A stretch of DNA of 64,000 nucleotides from CAVWSM01 sp963799425 (GCA_963799425.1 CAWCXA010000019.1:186001-250000), one strand, 5' to 3'. Shown: positions 17,463 to 26,215, counted from the first letter of the stretch. Numbers and translations are program-made. The notes: generated from the sequence alone by a model not told the origin.

Positions 17463-18383
17463 ATGCGCGCCCTGGTAGTCGTCAATCCGCAAGCCACGAC
17501 GACGACCGAGCGCGTCCGCGACGTGCTGCTCGACGCCATTGCCCACCGGCTCAGCACCGAGGTGGTCGAGACCGAGCACCGCGACCACGCGACCGACCTC
17601 GCCTACAAGGCCCGCCAAAGTGGCTATGACCTGGTGGTCTGCATCGGCGGCGACGGCACCGTCAACGAGGTGGTCAACGGCCTGCTCGCGGACGGACCCG
17701 GGCCTGACGTGCCCGCGCTCGGGCTCGTGCCAGGCGGAAGCACCAACGTCCTGGCCCGCAACCTCGGCATCCCATGCGACCCGGTCGAGGCCACTGGCGC
17801 CTTGCTGGCTGCGTTGCGCACCGGCAAGCGGCGCTCGATCGGGCTCGGCATGGCCGACGACCGCTGGTTCACGTTCTGCGCCGGGTTCGGCTTCGATGCG
17901 GCAGTTGTCGGGGCCGTTGAGGACCGCCGTCGCGATGGCGCCCGCTCAACCCTCCTGCTGTACGGCCGCGCCGCCACCCAGCGGCTCTACCACGGCACGG
18001 ACCGGCGGGTCGGGCCGATCACTGTCAAGCTGCCCGGCCATGAGCCCGTACGCAGCGTGTTCCTGGCCATCGTCGCCAACACCTCGCCGTGGACCTACGC
18101 AGGTCCACGAGCGATCATCGCCACGCCCGAGGCCTCCTTCGACACTGGGCTCGACGTGCTGGCGGTGACCTCTCTGGGCACGGTGCGCACGCTGCGGCAC
18201 GCAGCGCAGCTCCTGCGCGGGCGCGGGCTCCGCGGTTCCCAGGCAGTGACGCTGCACGACGCAGCCGAGGTGCTGTTGCAGGCAGAGCCGGCCGCGGCGT
18301 TCCAGCTCGACGGCGACCACCTCGGAGAGCGCACCGAGGTCCGTCTCGTCTCCGTGCCCCACGCCATCGAGGTCTTGGCCTGA
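17463..18383 (+). CDS. diacylglycerol kinase catalytic-domain lipid kinase
   Basis: A 306-residue protein of the DagK/YegS type, with the ATP-binding loop VCIGGDGTVNEVVNGL and LGLVPGGSTNVLARNLGIP. The C-terminal beta-sandwich (AAAFQLDGDHLGE) is complete. Members phosphorylate diacylglycerol, sphingosine-like or polyprenol lipids at the membrane. ATG 17463 is preferred to GTG 17454, as AAGG sits about ten bases ahead of it. It is divergent from the small membrane gene. Confidence 0.9.
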   Translation: MRALVVVNPQATTTTERVRDVLLDAIAHRLSTEVVETEHRDHATDLAYKARQSGYDLVVCIGGDGTVNEVVNGLLADGPGPDVPALGLVPGGSTNVLARNLGIPCDPVEATGALLAALRTGKRRSIGLGMADDRWFTFCAGFGFDAAVVGAVEDRRRDGARSTLLLYGRAATQRLYHGTDRRVGPITVKLPGHEPVRSVFLAIVANTSPWTYAGPRAIIATPEASFDTGLDVLAVTSLGTVRTLRHAAQLLRGRGLRGSQAVTLHDAAEVLLQAEPAAAFQLDGDHLGERTEVRLVSVPHAIEVLA

Positions 18384-18434
18384 CGGTCGGCCGAACTGCA
18401 ATTTGTACGTGTTCGCGGTCACAGACCTCTTGCG

Positions 18435-18461
18435 CCAAGGTCACATCTTTGTCACCCTTGG
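18435..18461. repeat. inverted repeat in the whiB1 upstream region
   Basis: CCAAGG (18435-18440) and CCTTGG (18456-18461) form a perfect inverted repeat around a 15-base core that holds two GTCAC words. It lies about 165 bases before whiB1 and 50 after the lipid kinase stop, so it could be a regulator site or part of a weak terminator. Confidence 0.35.
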
Positions 18462-18546
18462 AGGGCCGTCGCGTACGGCGTTGTTCGCGCGCGCACGGAT
18501 TGGAGCATTCCCGGAAACCGATCGGCTTGGGCGTTCGTTCCAATTC

Positions 18547-18560
18547 GTGAAAGCCTTCAC
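18547..18560. promoter_or_regulatory. CRP/FNR-type operator upstream of whiB1
   Basis: GTGA (18547-18550), six bases, TCAC (18557-18560), flanked by C and A: CGTGA-N6-TCACA against the CRP consensus TGTGA-N6-TCACA. It is 64 bases before the whiB1 start codon. In Mycobacterium tuberculosis the whiB1 promoter is bound by the cAMP receptor protein, so the position makes biological sense. Confidence 0.6.
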
Positions 18561-18624
18561 AAATAAGGCGTGGCTGCGGCATGACGTCCGTACGCCACTG
18601 ACAGATATAAGGAGCTGTGAACTC

Positions 18625-18879
18625 ATGGACTGGCGCCACCGTGCCGCCTGCCGTGACGAGGACCCCGAGCTGTTCTTCCCGATCGGCAACACCGGTCCGG
18701 CGTTGCTGCAGATCGAGGAGGCCAAGGCCGTCTGCCGTCGATGTGACGTTCGCGAGGACTGCCTGGCTTGGGCCATCGAGACCGGCCAGGACGCTGGCGT
18801 CTGGGGTGGCCTGAGCGAGGATGAGCGCCGCGCGCTCAAGCGGCGCAACGCCCGCGCCCGGGCCCGCATCAACTACTGA
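18625..18879 (+). CDS. whiB1: WhiB1-type iron-sulfur transcriptional regulator
   Basis: An 84-residue Wbl protein with four [4Fe-4S] cysteines at positions 9, 37, 40 and 46, the GVWGG turn at 58-62, and a basic C-terminus (RRALKRRNARARARI). The spacing matches mycobacterial WhiB1/Streptomyces WblE. Relatives bind the primary sigma factor and respond to nitric oxide. AAGGAG (18609-18614) sets the ATG at 18625; the 74 codons open upstream are not part of the gene. It converges with pdtaS, as in mycobacteria. Confidence 0.96.
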   Translation: MDWRHRAACRDEDPELFFPIGNTGPALLQIEEAKAVCRRCDVREDCLAWAIETGQDAGVWGGLSEDERRALKRRNARARARINY

Positions 18880-20425
18880 TTCGTCTAGTGGGTGTGTCGC
18901 GCCCTCCCAGTTCAGCAAGATCCGCCCCGCCCGCCGTTGCGGCTGGCGGGGCGTCGTGCGTCCGGGCCGCCGCAGGCAGGTCGATGACTGCCCGGGTGCC
19001 GCCACCGGGCCGCGGCCCCAGCTCGAGCGTGCCGCCGAGCTCGCCGACAACGAGCGTGCGAACGATCTGCAGCCCCAGCCGCCCTGAGCTGTCTGGATCA
19101 AACCCGTCCGGGAGGCCCTGACCGTCATCGGCCACGCTGATCCGCATCCGGCCGGCGACGCGGTCGACATCGACACTCAGCGACCCCTCGCCGGAGCGCA
19201 GCCCGTGCTCCACGGAGTTCTGCAACAGCTCGGTCAGCGCCATGGCCAGCGGCGTGGCGATGGCCGCGTCGACGGTGCCGAAGCTGCCCTCGCGGCGCGT
19301 ACGAACACGAGCCTCGTGGGCGCTCACGTCGACGACCATCCCGAGCAGCCGATCGACGACTTCGTCGAAGGGCAGGGAGTCCTCGGCGGTGTGCGACAGC
19401 AACTCGTGTACCACGGCGATCGAGCCGACTCTGGCAACCGCCTCCTGCAGAGCGACCCGAGCCTCCGGTGCGCTCACTCGACGCGCCTGCAGCCGTAGCA
19501 GTGCCGCGACGGTCTGCAGGTTGTTCTTCACCCGGTGGTGGATCTCCCGGATGGTGGCTTCCTTGGTGAGCAGCTCGCGCTCGCGCCTGCGCACCTCGGT
19601 CACGTCACGTACAAGGACGAGGGCGCCTATGCGCTCGCCACCCGGGTCGAGTGGGATCACCCGTAGGCCCAGGACGGTGCCATTGGCTTCCACCTCGAGG
19701 TTGCGCCCCGCCCGGCCACTGACAAGGGCCTGGATCGCCTCGTCGACGGGACCCTCCGTCGGCGCGAGCCGTGCCGTGACCTCGCCGAGGTTCTCCCCCA
19801 GCAGGTCCGCCGTGAGGCCCAGCCGGCGGAAGCAGGACAGGCCGTTGGGGCTGACGTAGGTGACCTCCCCCTTGGCATCGAGCCGCAGCAACCCGTCGCC
19901 CACGCGGGGCGCTCCCCGGCGGGTCAGAGGCGGGCCGCTCTGCGGGAACCGGCCCTCGGCGATCATGCGGGCCAGGTGCCCGGCCACCTCCAGGTAGGAC
20001 AGCTCCAGCCGGCTTGGCGTGCGTACGGCCACCAGGTTGGTGCTGCGGGCGACGACGGCGATCACTCGGCCGGCGCGCTGCACAGGGATCGTCTCGATGC
20101 GCACCGGCAAGTCGTCGGCCCACCATTCCGGGTCGGCGTCTCGGCGGATGAGTCCGACGTCGTACGCGGTGTCCACCAATGGCCGTCGGCCGCGCGGAAG
20201 GAACGTGCCGACGAGGTCCTCGACGTAGGCCGTCGGCCCTGTGGTCGGGCGCATCTGCGCGGCGGCATAGAAGCCAGCGCCCGAGCGCTCCGGCACCCAC
20301 AGCACCAGGTCTGCGAAGGACAGGTCGGCGAGCAGCTGCCAATCAGCGACCAGCGCGTGCAGCCATTCGAGATCGGCCTCGGTGAGGTCGGTGTGACGAT
20401 GCACGACGTCGTTCAGCGAAGGCAC
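18869..20425 (-). CDS. pdtaS: PdtaS-type sensor histidine kinase
   Basis: A 518-residue soluble kinase with an N-terminal GAF-like domain (about 1-150), a PAS domain (about 175-275), a HisKA_2 box REIHHRVKNNLQ with phospho-acceptor His near 297, and an HATPase_c domain (ELLQNSVEHGL, DDGQGLPDGF). Its mycobacterial counterpart phosphorylates PdtaR, an ANTAR antiterminator; no pdtaR is in this window. GTG 20425 is the start. It overlaps the 3' end of whiB1 by 11 bases. Confidence 0.93.
   Translation of the reverse strand: MPSLNDVVHRHTDLTEADLEWLHALVADWQLLADLSFADLVLWVPERSGAGFYAAAQMRPTTGPTAYVEDLVGTFLPRGRRPLVDTAYDVGLIRRDADPEWWADDLPVRIETIPVQRAGRVIAVVARSTNLVAVRTPSRLELSYLEVAGHLARMIAEGRFPQSGPPLTRRGAPRVGDGLLRLDAKGEVTYVSPNGLSCFRRLGLTADLLGENLGEVTARLAPTEGPVDEAIQALVSGRAGRNLEVEANGTVLGLRVIPLDPGGERIGALVLVRDVTEVRRRERELLTKEATIREIHHRVKNNLQTVAALLRLQARRVSAPEARVALQEAVARVGSIAVVHELLSHTAEDSLPFDEVVDRLLGMVVDVSAHEARVRTRREGSFGTVDAAIATPLAMALTELLQNSVEHGLRSGEGSLSVDVDRVAGRMRISVADDGQGLPDGFDPDSSGRLGLQIVRTLVVGELGGTLELGPRPGGGTRAVIDLPAAARTHDAPPAATAGGADLAELGGRDTPTRRISS
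18923..18953. terminator. GC-rich hairpin after whiB1
   Basis: CGCCCCGCC (18923-18931) and GGCGGGGCG (18945-18953) form a 9-bp perfect stem with a 13-base loop, 44 bases after the whiB1 stop. There is no T-run, as is common for actinobacterial terminators. It lies inside the last codons of pdtaS, where it encodes a low-complexity Ala/Gly tail. Confidence 0.5.
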
Positions 20426-20539
20426 GCGGCGAGCCTACGCACCTGGCCGTGGACGCCGCCGCACGCCCCGGCTCCGCAGAGGTTAGAGTCGTGGCCCCAG
20501 ACACCATGAACGGCAAGGGCTCTGGAAAGATCGGAGAAC

Positions 20540-21427
20540 GTGCGAACCTCCTATTGGGAACAGGTGCTCGCGGACGGCTGCGTCGTTCCCGGCGAGGTAC
20601 CGCTCGATGACCTGACGGCCGAGCTCGTCAGCATGCTCGGCGACCGCGATCCGCACGTGCGCAACGACATCGCCCTCTCGGTGATCACGAGGTGGTTGTC
20701 CGAGGGTGTCTACGACACGCTCCTGGCCGGGCTCGGAGATGGGCTGACGATCGGGCTCCGCGCGGGCCTAGGCAGTGACCGTGACGACTCGGTGCTGCGC
20801 CGCTCCTACTCCGCGCTCGCGCTTTCGTCGGTGGTGGCGCACGACAACGCCGACCACCTGCTGCCGAGGTCGACCGTGCTGGCGTGGGCGGACCGCGCGG
20901 TGTCCTGGTACACCGCGGAGCGTGACCTGCGCAGCTGGCTGCCGGATCGCGGCTGGGCCTATGCCGCAGCTCATGGCGCGGATCTGCTCGGCGCCCTTGG
21001 GTCGTCGCGGCACCTGGGCACCGATGAGCTCGGCGTGCTGCTCGAGGTGGTCGCCGACCGGCTGCTGAGACCCACCCCCTACCGGTTCCGCCACCAGGAG
21101 GCCGACCGGCTCGCCTACGCGACGATGACGATGCTGCATCGCGATCTCGTGCCCATCGACACGCTGGAGACGTGGCTGGACCGGCTGGGCGGGCGGTTCG
21201 CTGACCGCGTGCTTCCGCCGCCCGAGGAGCCCGAGTACCCAATGATCATGAACACTGCCGACTACGTGCGCTCGTTGCACGTGCAGCTGCTGTTGGGCGT
21301 CCGGCCGCCACCGTCGACCGACCTGGCTACGTACGCGGCAAGCGTGCCCGTCGTGCGCTCCGACCTGCTGCTGGCGCTGCAGCAGGTGATCCGGGCCTCC
21401 GCGCCGTGGGTCTTCCGGGCGGCCTGA
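20540..21427 (+). CDS. DUF2785 domain-containing protein
   Basis: A 295-residue alpha-helical protein with DPHVRNDIALSVITRWLSEG near the start and RGWAYAAAHGADLLGALGSS in the middle, the hallmark of DUF2785, probably a HEAT-like fold. The function of the family is unknown. GTG 20540 follows GGAGA by a few bases. It is one base from the following TPP-enzyme gene, so the two are likely co-transcribed, and it is divergent from pdtaS. Confidence 0.75.
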   Translation: MRTSYWEQVLADGCVVPGEVPLDDLTAELVSMLGDRDPHVRNDIALSVITRWLSEGVYDTLLAGLGDGLTIGLRAGLGSDRDDSVLRRSYSALALSSVVAHDNADHLLPRSTVLAWADRAVSWYTAERDLRSWLPDRGWAYAAAHGADLLGALGSSRHLGTDELGVLLEVVADRLLRPTPYRFRHQEADRLAYATMTMLHRDLVPIDTLETWLDRLGGRFADRVLPPPEEPEYPMIMNTADYVRSLHVQLLLGVRPPPSTDLATYAASVPVVRSDLLLALQQVIRASAPWVFRAA

Positions 21428-21428
21428 G

Positions 21429-23078
21429 ATGGCGGCTATGACCGGGGGGCGCCTGGCACTCGACGTGGTCCGCTCCTACGGCGTCGACACGATGTTCACG
21501 CTGTCCGGCGCCCACATCTTTCCGCTGTATGACGCCGCAGTGACCACCCGGCCGGCAATGCGCATCGTCGATGTACGGCATGAGCAGACAGCGGTGTTCG
21601 CCGCGGAGGCCACCGCCAAGCTGACCCGCACGCCCGGGTTCGCGGCACTCACTGCGGGGCCGGGCGTCACCAATGGTGTGAGCGCGGTTGCGCAGTCGCA
21701 CTTCAATGGGACGCCCCTGTTCGTGCTGGGCGGGCGGGCGCCGGCCTACCGCTGGGGCAGCGGGTCGTTGCAGGAGCTCGACCACCCCCCGCTGCTGGCG
21801 CCGGTGACACGTTTCGCCCGCACGGCCGAAACAGTCGATGCGATCCCGGGAGTGGTCGACGCCGCGCTGCGGGCGGCCACGACCGCACACCGCGGGCCGG
21901 CGTTCGTCGACGTGCCCATGGACCAGCTGTTCGGTGAGGCAGAGTCGGAGCCGGCGCCGCCCGCTCCTAGCGAGATGGTTGCACGGACCCCCGGCGCCGA
22001 CGACATCACGACGGTCGCACGCCTGCTCGCGCGGGCCGAACGTCCGGTGCTTGTGCTCGGCTCCGACGTGTGGACCGACGGCGCCGAGGACGCAGCGTTA
22101 CGGTTCGCCGAGGCAACTGGCATCCCGACCGTCACCAACGGCATGGGTCGCGGCGTCCTCCCCGGCGGCCATCGGTTGCTCGTGACCAAGGGCCGCTCGG
22201 TGGCGTTCAACGAGGCAGACCTCGTACTCGTCGTCGGCACGCCGCTCGACTTTCGGTTGGGCTACGGGGTGTTCGGGGGCAAGGCCGGGCCGCCGGCGCA
22301 GGTCGTACACATCGTGGACGCGCCAAGCCAAGTGGCGACCCACGCCCCCCTGGCAGGGACGATCGCCGGCGATCTGACATTAATCCTCGACTCGCTGCTG
22401 CAGGCCTGGGAGAGCGAGTCGCGGTCGTCGTACGAGCCGTGGGTCGGCACTCTGGGCGGTGCGGTTGCCCGCGGCGAGGAGCAGGCTGCCGCGGTGCTCA
22501 AGGCCGAGGCGGTCGACGGGCTCCACCCCGCCCGGGTCTACGGATCTCTGCTGCCAATGCTGAACGACGACGCGGTCGTGATCGGCGACGGCGGCGACTT
22601 CGTCTCCTGGGCGGGCAAGCTCGTGGAGCCCGCGCGGCCCGGCGGGTGGCTCGACCCGGGTCCCTACGGCTGCCTCGGCGCCGGGCTCGGGGCCTCGATC
22701 GCGGCGCGCCTCGCTCGTCCGGACAGCCCGGTGGTGTGCCTGCTGGGAGACGGCGCCGCGGGGATGTCGCTGCTCGACGTCGACACGCTGGTCCGGCACC
22801 GCCTGCCTGTTGTGCTGATCGTCGGCAACAACGGCTCGTGGGGGCTGGAGAAGCACCCGATGCAGATGCTCTACGGCTACGATGTCGCGGCCGATCTGCG
22901 TCGCGAGACCCGCTACGACTCGATCGTCGAGGCACTCGGCGGCCGTGGCGAAACGGTGTCCGACCCTGACTCGCTCGACGCTGCGCTACGGCGGGCGTTC
23001 GACTCTGGCGAGCCCTATCTCGTTAACGCGTTGCTCGACCCGTCCGTGGCCTACCCGCGGGCGACGACCGGGATCTGA
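21429..23078 (+). CDS. thiamine-diphosphate enzyme, acetolactate synthase-like (IlvG type)
   Basis: A 549-residue ThDP enzyme with the catalytic Glu in DVRHEQTAVFAAEA, the middle domain (ERPVLVLGSDVW), and the ThDP/Mg motif GDGAAGMSLLDV...GNNGSWG. It resembles the mycobacterial IlvG/Rv1820 group, which is similar to acetolactate synthase but has no regulatory subunit and no proven substrate. Oxalyl-CoA decarboxylase or another decarboxylase cannot be excluded. It starts directly after the DUF2785 gene. Confidence 0.82.
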   Translation: MAAMTGGRLALDVVRSYGVDTMFTLSGAHIFPLYDAAVTTRPAMRIVDVRHEQTAVFAAEATAKLTRTPGFAALTAGPGVTNGVSAVAQSHFNGTPLFVLGGRAPAYRWGSGSLQELDHPPLLAPVTRFARTAETVDAIPGVVDAALRAATTAHRGPAFVDVPMDQLFGEAESEPAPPAPSEMVARTPGADDITTVARLLARAERPVLVLGSDVWTDGAEDAALRFAEATGIPTVTNGMGRGVLPGGHRLLVTKGRSVAFNEADLVLVVGTPLDFRLGYGVFGGKAGPPAQVVHIVDAPSQVATHAPLAGTIAGDLTLILDSLLQAWESESRSSYEPWVGTLGGAVARGEEQAAAVLKAEAVDGLHPARVYGSLLPMLNDDAVVIGDGGDFVSWAGKLVEPARPGGWLDPGPYGCLGAGLGASIAARLARPDSPVVCLLGDGAAGMSLLDVDTLVRHRLPVVLIVGNNGSWGLEKHPMQMLYGYDVAADLRRETRYDSIVEALGGRGETVSDPDSLDAALRRAFDSGEPYLVNALLDPSVAYPRATTGI

Positions 23079-23079
23079 C

Positions 23080-23586
23080 GTGAGCGTGCTGGTCCGCCCG
23101 GCCCGTCCGGACGAGCTGGCGCAGATCGGCGGACTGACCGCGCACGCCTTCGCCATCGACGGACTCGTACCGTCGGGGAGCGACTATGCGAGCGTGCTGA
23201 GCGACGCGTCCACGCGGCTGCGAGACGCGGATCTGCTGGTGGCGGAAGACGAAGCGGGAGCGCTCCTGGGCACGATTACTTTCGCGCTGTCGGGCACACC
23301 GTATGCGCAGATTGCGCGCGCCGGTGAGGCAGAGTTCCGAATGCTCGCGGTGGCACCGGCCGCGCGACGACGGGGTGTCGCGAAGGCGCTCGTTGAAGCC
23401 TGCATCGATCGCAGCCGTGCAGCCGGTGTGGCCACACTGGTGTTGTCGAGCTCGCAGGACATGCGGGCAGCGCACCGGCTCTACGAGCGGATGGGATTCA
23501 CCCGGCAGCCCGAGCGCGACTGGAGCCCGGTCGCGGGAGTCCATCTGATGGCCTACGCCCTGGCCATCAATCAGGCCACGCGCTGA
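23080..23586 (+). CDS. GNAT family N-acetyltransferase
   Basis: A 168-residue acetyltransferase with the acetyl-CoA loop EFRMLAVAPAARRRGVAKAL (V/A-x-R-R-x-G-V/A) and the C-terminal RLYERMGF. GTG 23080 begins one base after the TPP-enzyme stop. It may act on a small molecule or protein N-terminus; the target is not inferable. Its end overlaps the convergent GlxA-type gene by 16 bases. Confidence 0.87.
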   Translation: MSVLVRPARPDELAQIGGLTAHAFAIDGLVPSGSDYASVLSDASTRLRDADLLVAEDEAGALLGTITFALSGTPYAQIARAGEAEFRMLAVAPAARRRGVAKALVEACIDRSRAAGVATLVLSSSQDMRAAHRLYERMGFTRQPERDWSPVAGVHLMAYALAINQATR

Positions 23587-24527
23587 CGGAAGGTGGCCCG
23601 GTAGGCCTGGGGCGTAAGTCCCCGCACCCGGGTGAAGTGGTGGCGCAGGTTGGCGGCCGAGCCGAAGCCGCTGCGGTCGGCGATGACGTCCATGCCTTGG
23701 TCACTGCGCTCGAGCAGCTCCTGCGCGAGGAGAACGCGCTGGCCCACTATCCAGCGATGCGGTGTGCTGCCGGTTTCGTCGCGGAACTTTCGCGCAAAGG
23801 TGCGGGGCGACATATGCACGCGGCGTGCCAGGTCGTCGATGCTGTGGTCGACATCCACGTGCTCGACCAGCCAGGTCAGCAGCGGCTGGAGGCTGGTGTC
23901 GGGAATCGGCGGCAGCGGCGACTGGAGGAACTGTGCCTGGCCGCCGTCGCGGTGCGGCGGGACCACCATGCGCCGGGCCATCATGGTGGCAACCTCGCTG
24001 CCGTGCTCCTGGCGGATGATATGCAGGCACAGGTCAATCCCGGCGGCGGTGCCGGCGCTCGTGTAGATCCCGGAATCCTCGACGTAGAGCACGTTGGGGT
24101 CGACCTTGGCCGAGGGGTACATCCGCTGCAGCTCGTCGGCATGGTTCCAATGCGTGGTGCATTGGCGCCCGTCAAGCAGACCGGCCTGGCCCAGGATGAA
24201 CGCGCCGCTGCACACGCTGATCACCCGGGCGCCGCGGTCATGCGCGGCCCGCAACTTGGCGCTCAGCTCCAGAGGCGCGACGGAGTATTCCCGTTGTACG
24301 GCCGGCACCGCGACCAGATCGGCCTCGTCGAGGCGGTCGAGGTCGTGCGACGGCGTGATGCTGAACCCGGATCGAGTCGACACCGGCCGACCGCCGGGCG
24401 AGCAGACGGCGAAGTCGTAGCCGGGGAATCCGTCGGACGTCCGATCGGTGCCGAACGCCTCGCAGAGCACCCCTAGCTCGAACATCGAGGTTCGGTCGAG
24501 GACGGCCACGGCAACATTTCGCAGCAT
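23571..24527 (-). CDS. GlxA/AraC family transcriptional regulator with DJ-1/PfpI domain
   Basis: A 318-residue regulator: an N-terminal DJ-1/PfpI-like domain with the nucleophile-elbow Cys in ISVCSGAFILGQAGLL, and a C-terminal AraC double helix-turn-helix (DDLARRVHMSPRTFARKF, IADRSGFGSAANLRHHFTR). Relatives control metabolism of methylated amines, glycine betaine or stress genes. ATG 24527 is chosen; GTG 24533 is also in frame. Confidence 0.9.
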   Translation of the reverse strand: MLRNVAVAVLDRTSMFELGVLCEAFGTDRTSDGFPGYDFAVCSPGGRPVSTRSGFSITPSHDLDRLDEADLVAVPAVQREYSVAPLELSAKLRAAHDRGARVISVCSGAFILGQAGLLDGRQCTTHWNHADELQRMYPSAKVDPNVLYVEDSGIYTSAGTAAGIDLCLHIIRQEHGSEVATMMARRMVVPPHRDGGQAQFLQSPLPPIPDTSLQPLLTWLVEHVDVDHSIDDLARRVHMSPRTFARKFRDETGSTPHRWIVGQRVLLAQELLERSDQGMDVIADRSGFGSAANLRHHFTRVRGLTPQAYRATFRQRVA

Positions 24528-24608
24528 GACCACAGTCTGGCAGAACTTTGTGGTCCTGTGTCAATCCTGCCACTGGCCGATCGAGCGATCCGGGTCGATA
24601 TTCGAAGG

Positions 24609-24746
24609 GTGACCATCCTCCTGATCCTCTTCGTGCTCTGGGCCTTCGCTGCGATCGCCGAGTGGCAGGGCTGGGTCGCCGACACCCGCGACGGCACGGT
24701 CTGGCTGCCGGCCGACGAGGCCGACCACCGAGCCCTCCACCGCTGA
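24609..24746 (+). CDS. putative small single-pass membrane protein
   Basis: A 45-codon frame starting GTG with a strongly hydrophobic first half (ILLILFVLWAFAAIAEW) and a charged tail ending DEADHRALHR. It is divergent from the GlxA-type regulator. No good ribosome-binding site is visible and no family is recognised; an upstream start at 24558 is possible. Low certainty. Confidence 0.35.
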   Translation: MTILLILFVLWAFAAIAEWQGWVADTRDGTVWLPADEADHRALHR

Positions 24747-24806
24747 CTCGAGCATCCCGAGCAGCCAGCAGAAGGTCGCGCCGAGCGGCGCAAGCGAGCT
24801 GGTTGC

Positions 24807-25190
24807 TCAGCGCTGACTGCGCGCCACGAACCGCTCGCGGTCGACGACCACGCGAGTGATCCGGCCGTGCGCGACGACTGCACCGTCGGTCTCCTCGACG
24901 ACGATGTCGAACTGCAGCAACCGACCGTCAACGGCGACGAGCTGGGCCCGGGCCACGACAACAGTGCCGACGGATGTCGGCGCGGTGTGCTCCAGCGCTA
25001 CCCGCGTGCCCACGCTGGTCTGGCCAGGCTCGAGGCCCGCACGCACGGCAGCCACCGTCGCCGCCTCGGCGAGCGCGAGCACGCGCGGGGTGGCGAGTAC
25101 GGGGACATCCCCGGAGCCGATCGCCTCGGCGGTGTCGGCATCGGACACCAGGTGCTCGACGCCAGCTGACCGGCCAGGCTGCAGTGGCAC
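24807..25190 (-). CDS. hotdog-fold thioesterase, FlK-like
   Basis: A 127-residue protein with LATPRVLALAEAATVAAV and the hotdog core TSVGTRVALEHTAPTSVGTVV. This matches the small thioesterases related to fluoroacetyl-CoA thioesterase FlK, where Glu in the AEAA helix and His in the LEH strand act in catalysis. GTG 25190 starts six bases after the biotinyl-carrier stop, so the two form an operon. Confidence 0.82.
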   Translation of the reverse strand: MPLQPGRSAGVEHLVSDADTAEAIGSGDVPVLATPRVLALAEAATVAAVRAGLEPGQTSVGTRVALEHTAPTSVGTVVVARAQLVAVDGRLLQFDIVVEETDGAVVAHGRITRVVVDRERFVARSQR

Positions 25191-25196
25191 GGCGCC

Positions 25197-25412
25197 CTAC
25201 TCGATCACGACGAGGAGGTCGCCCTCCTGCACCACGTCGCCGACGCTGACCTTGATGTCGGTCACCACGCCGGCACCCTCGGAGAGCACAGGGATCTCCA
25301 TCTTCATGGACTCCAGGACGAGCAACGTGGCGCCTGGGGTGACGGGATCGCCGGGCGTCACCGTGACCTGGAAGACGTTGGCCACCATCTCGGCTCTGAC
25401 TTCTTCGGCCAC
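25197..25412 (-). CDS. biotin/lipoyl-attachment carrier protein
   Basis: A 71-residue stand-alone biotinyl domain with the biotin-acceptor Lys in LESMKMEIPV. It matches the mycobacterial TB7.3/Rv3221c protein encoded near whiB1 and sigH. Such short carriers probably serve acyl-CoA or pyruvate carboxylases. AAGGAG precedes GTG 25412. It is co-directional with the thioesterase. Confidence 0.92.
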   Translation of the reverse strand: MAEEVRAEMVANVFQVTVTPGDPVTPGATLLVLESMKMEIPVLSEGAGVVTDIKVSVGDVVQEGDLLVVIE

Positions 25413-25526
25413 TCGGGGCGCTCCTTGGTTGTGGGATGCGAGGGCAGGAAGCCCGGCGTACGAATTTCACCATGGCGCCCAGCGTGGCTACGCGGGGCCT
25501 GGCCCTACCCGGGCCACGATAGGCAC

Positions 25527-26150
25527 GTGACGCTCGTCCTGATCGTCGCCGTGCTGTCGGCGGCGCTGGCCGTCGTGGGCGGTGGCCGGCCGGGGCGCCT
25601 CCAGGAGGCGAGGCTGCGTCGCGCCCGCCTGTTGGGCACCGCGATCGGGGTATGGCTGGCCGGATACCTGTTGTCGTTCTCTTGGGCGGCCGTCTACATC
25701 GCCGGCACCGTGGCTGCCTTGACACTGGCCGCGTGGTTCTGCTGGCTCAACCGGAGTGCCCCCGGGATGCCGCTCCTGGCCGCCGGGTTCGCCGCCAACG
25801 GGCTGGTGATCGCGCTCAACGCCGGCTTGCCCGTCTCGCTGCACGCGCTTGATTTGGCTGGTTCCGAGGCCACCGTGGCCGACTTGGCCGACGACCGGCT
25901 ACGCGAGGTGGCAGACCAGACCACGATCGTGCCGTTCCTCGGCGAGATCGTCCCGCTGGCCTGGCCGGTGTCGCCTCAGGTGGTCACGCCGGGCGACGTC
26001 CTGGCCGCCGCAGGAGCCGCGCTCGCCGTCGCGGCCGGCCTGACCGGGCACCTTGTCGCGCGTGGGACAATGGCTGCGGTCCGGGACGAGATGCCTGGAC
26101 GTCGTCTGCCGGAACTCGAAGGAGCAACCCATGGGCAAGAAGGGCCGTAA
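25527..26150 (+). CDS. DUF5317 family membrane protein
   Basis: A 207-residue membrane protein with about five hydrophobic segments and the DUF5317 signature NAGLPVSLHAL followed by FLGEIVPLAWP. The function is unknown. GTG 25527 is chosen because the upstream part of the frame lacks hydrophobic structure. Its last 20 bases overlap the start of the bL37 gene in another frame. Confidence 0.72.
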   Translation: MTLVLIVAVLSAALAVVGGGRPGRLQEARLRRARLLGTAIGVWLAGYLLSFSWAAVYIAGTVAALTLAAWFCWLNRSAPGMPLLAAGFAANGLVIALNAGLPVSLHALDLAGSEATVADLADDRLREVADQTTIVPFLGEIVPLAWPVSPQVVTPGDVLAAAGAALAVAAGLTGHLVARGTMAAVRDEMPGRRLPELEGATHGQEGP

Positions 26151-26205
26151 GCGTCGCTCTCGCAAGAAGAGCGCCGCCAACCACGGCAAGCGCCCCAACG
26201 CCTGA
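26131..26205 (+). CDS. 50S ribosomal protein bL37
   Basis: A 24-codon gene with an AAGGAG ribosome-binding site (26119-26124) six bases before the ATG. The product begins MGKKGRKRRSRKK and ends NHGKRPNA, almost all basic, which fits the actinobacterial large-subunit protein bL37 seen in mycobacterial ribosome structures. It overlaps the end of the DUF5317 gene. A gene this short is easily missed by automatic annotation. A strong hairpin follows. Confidence 0.88.
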   Translation: MGKKGRKRRSRKKSAANHGKRPNA

Positions 26206-26215
26206 CGCGCATACC

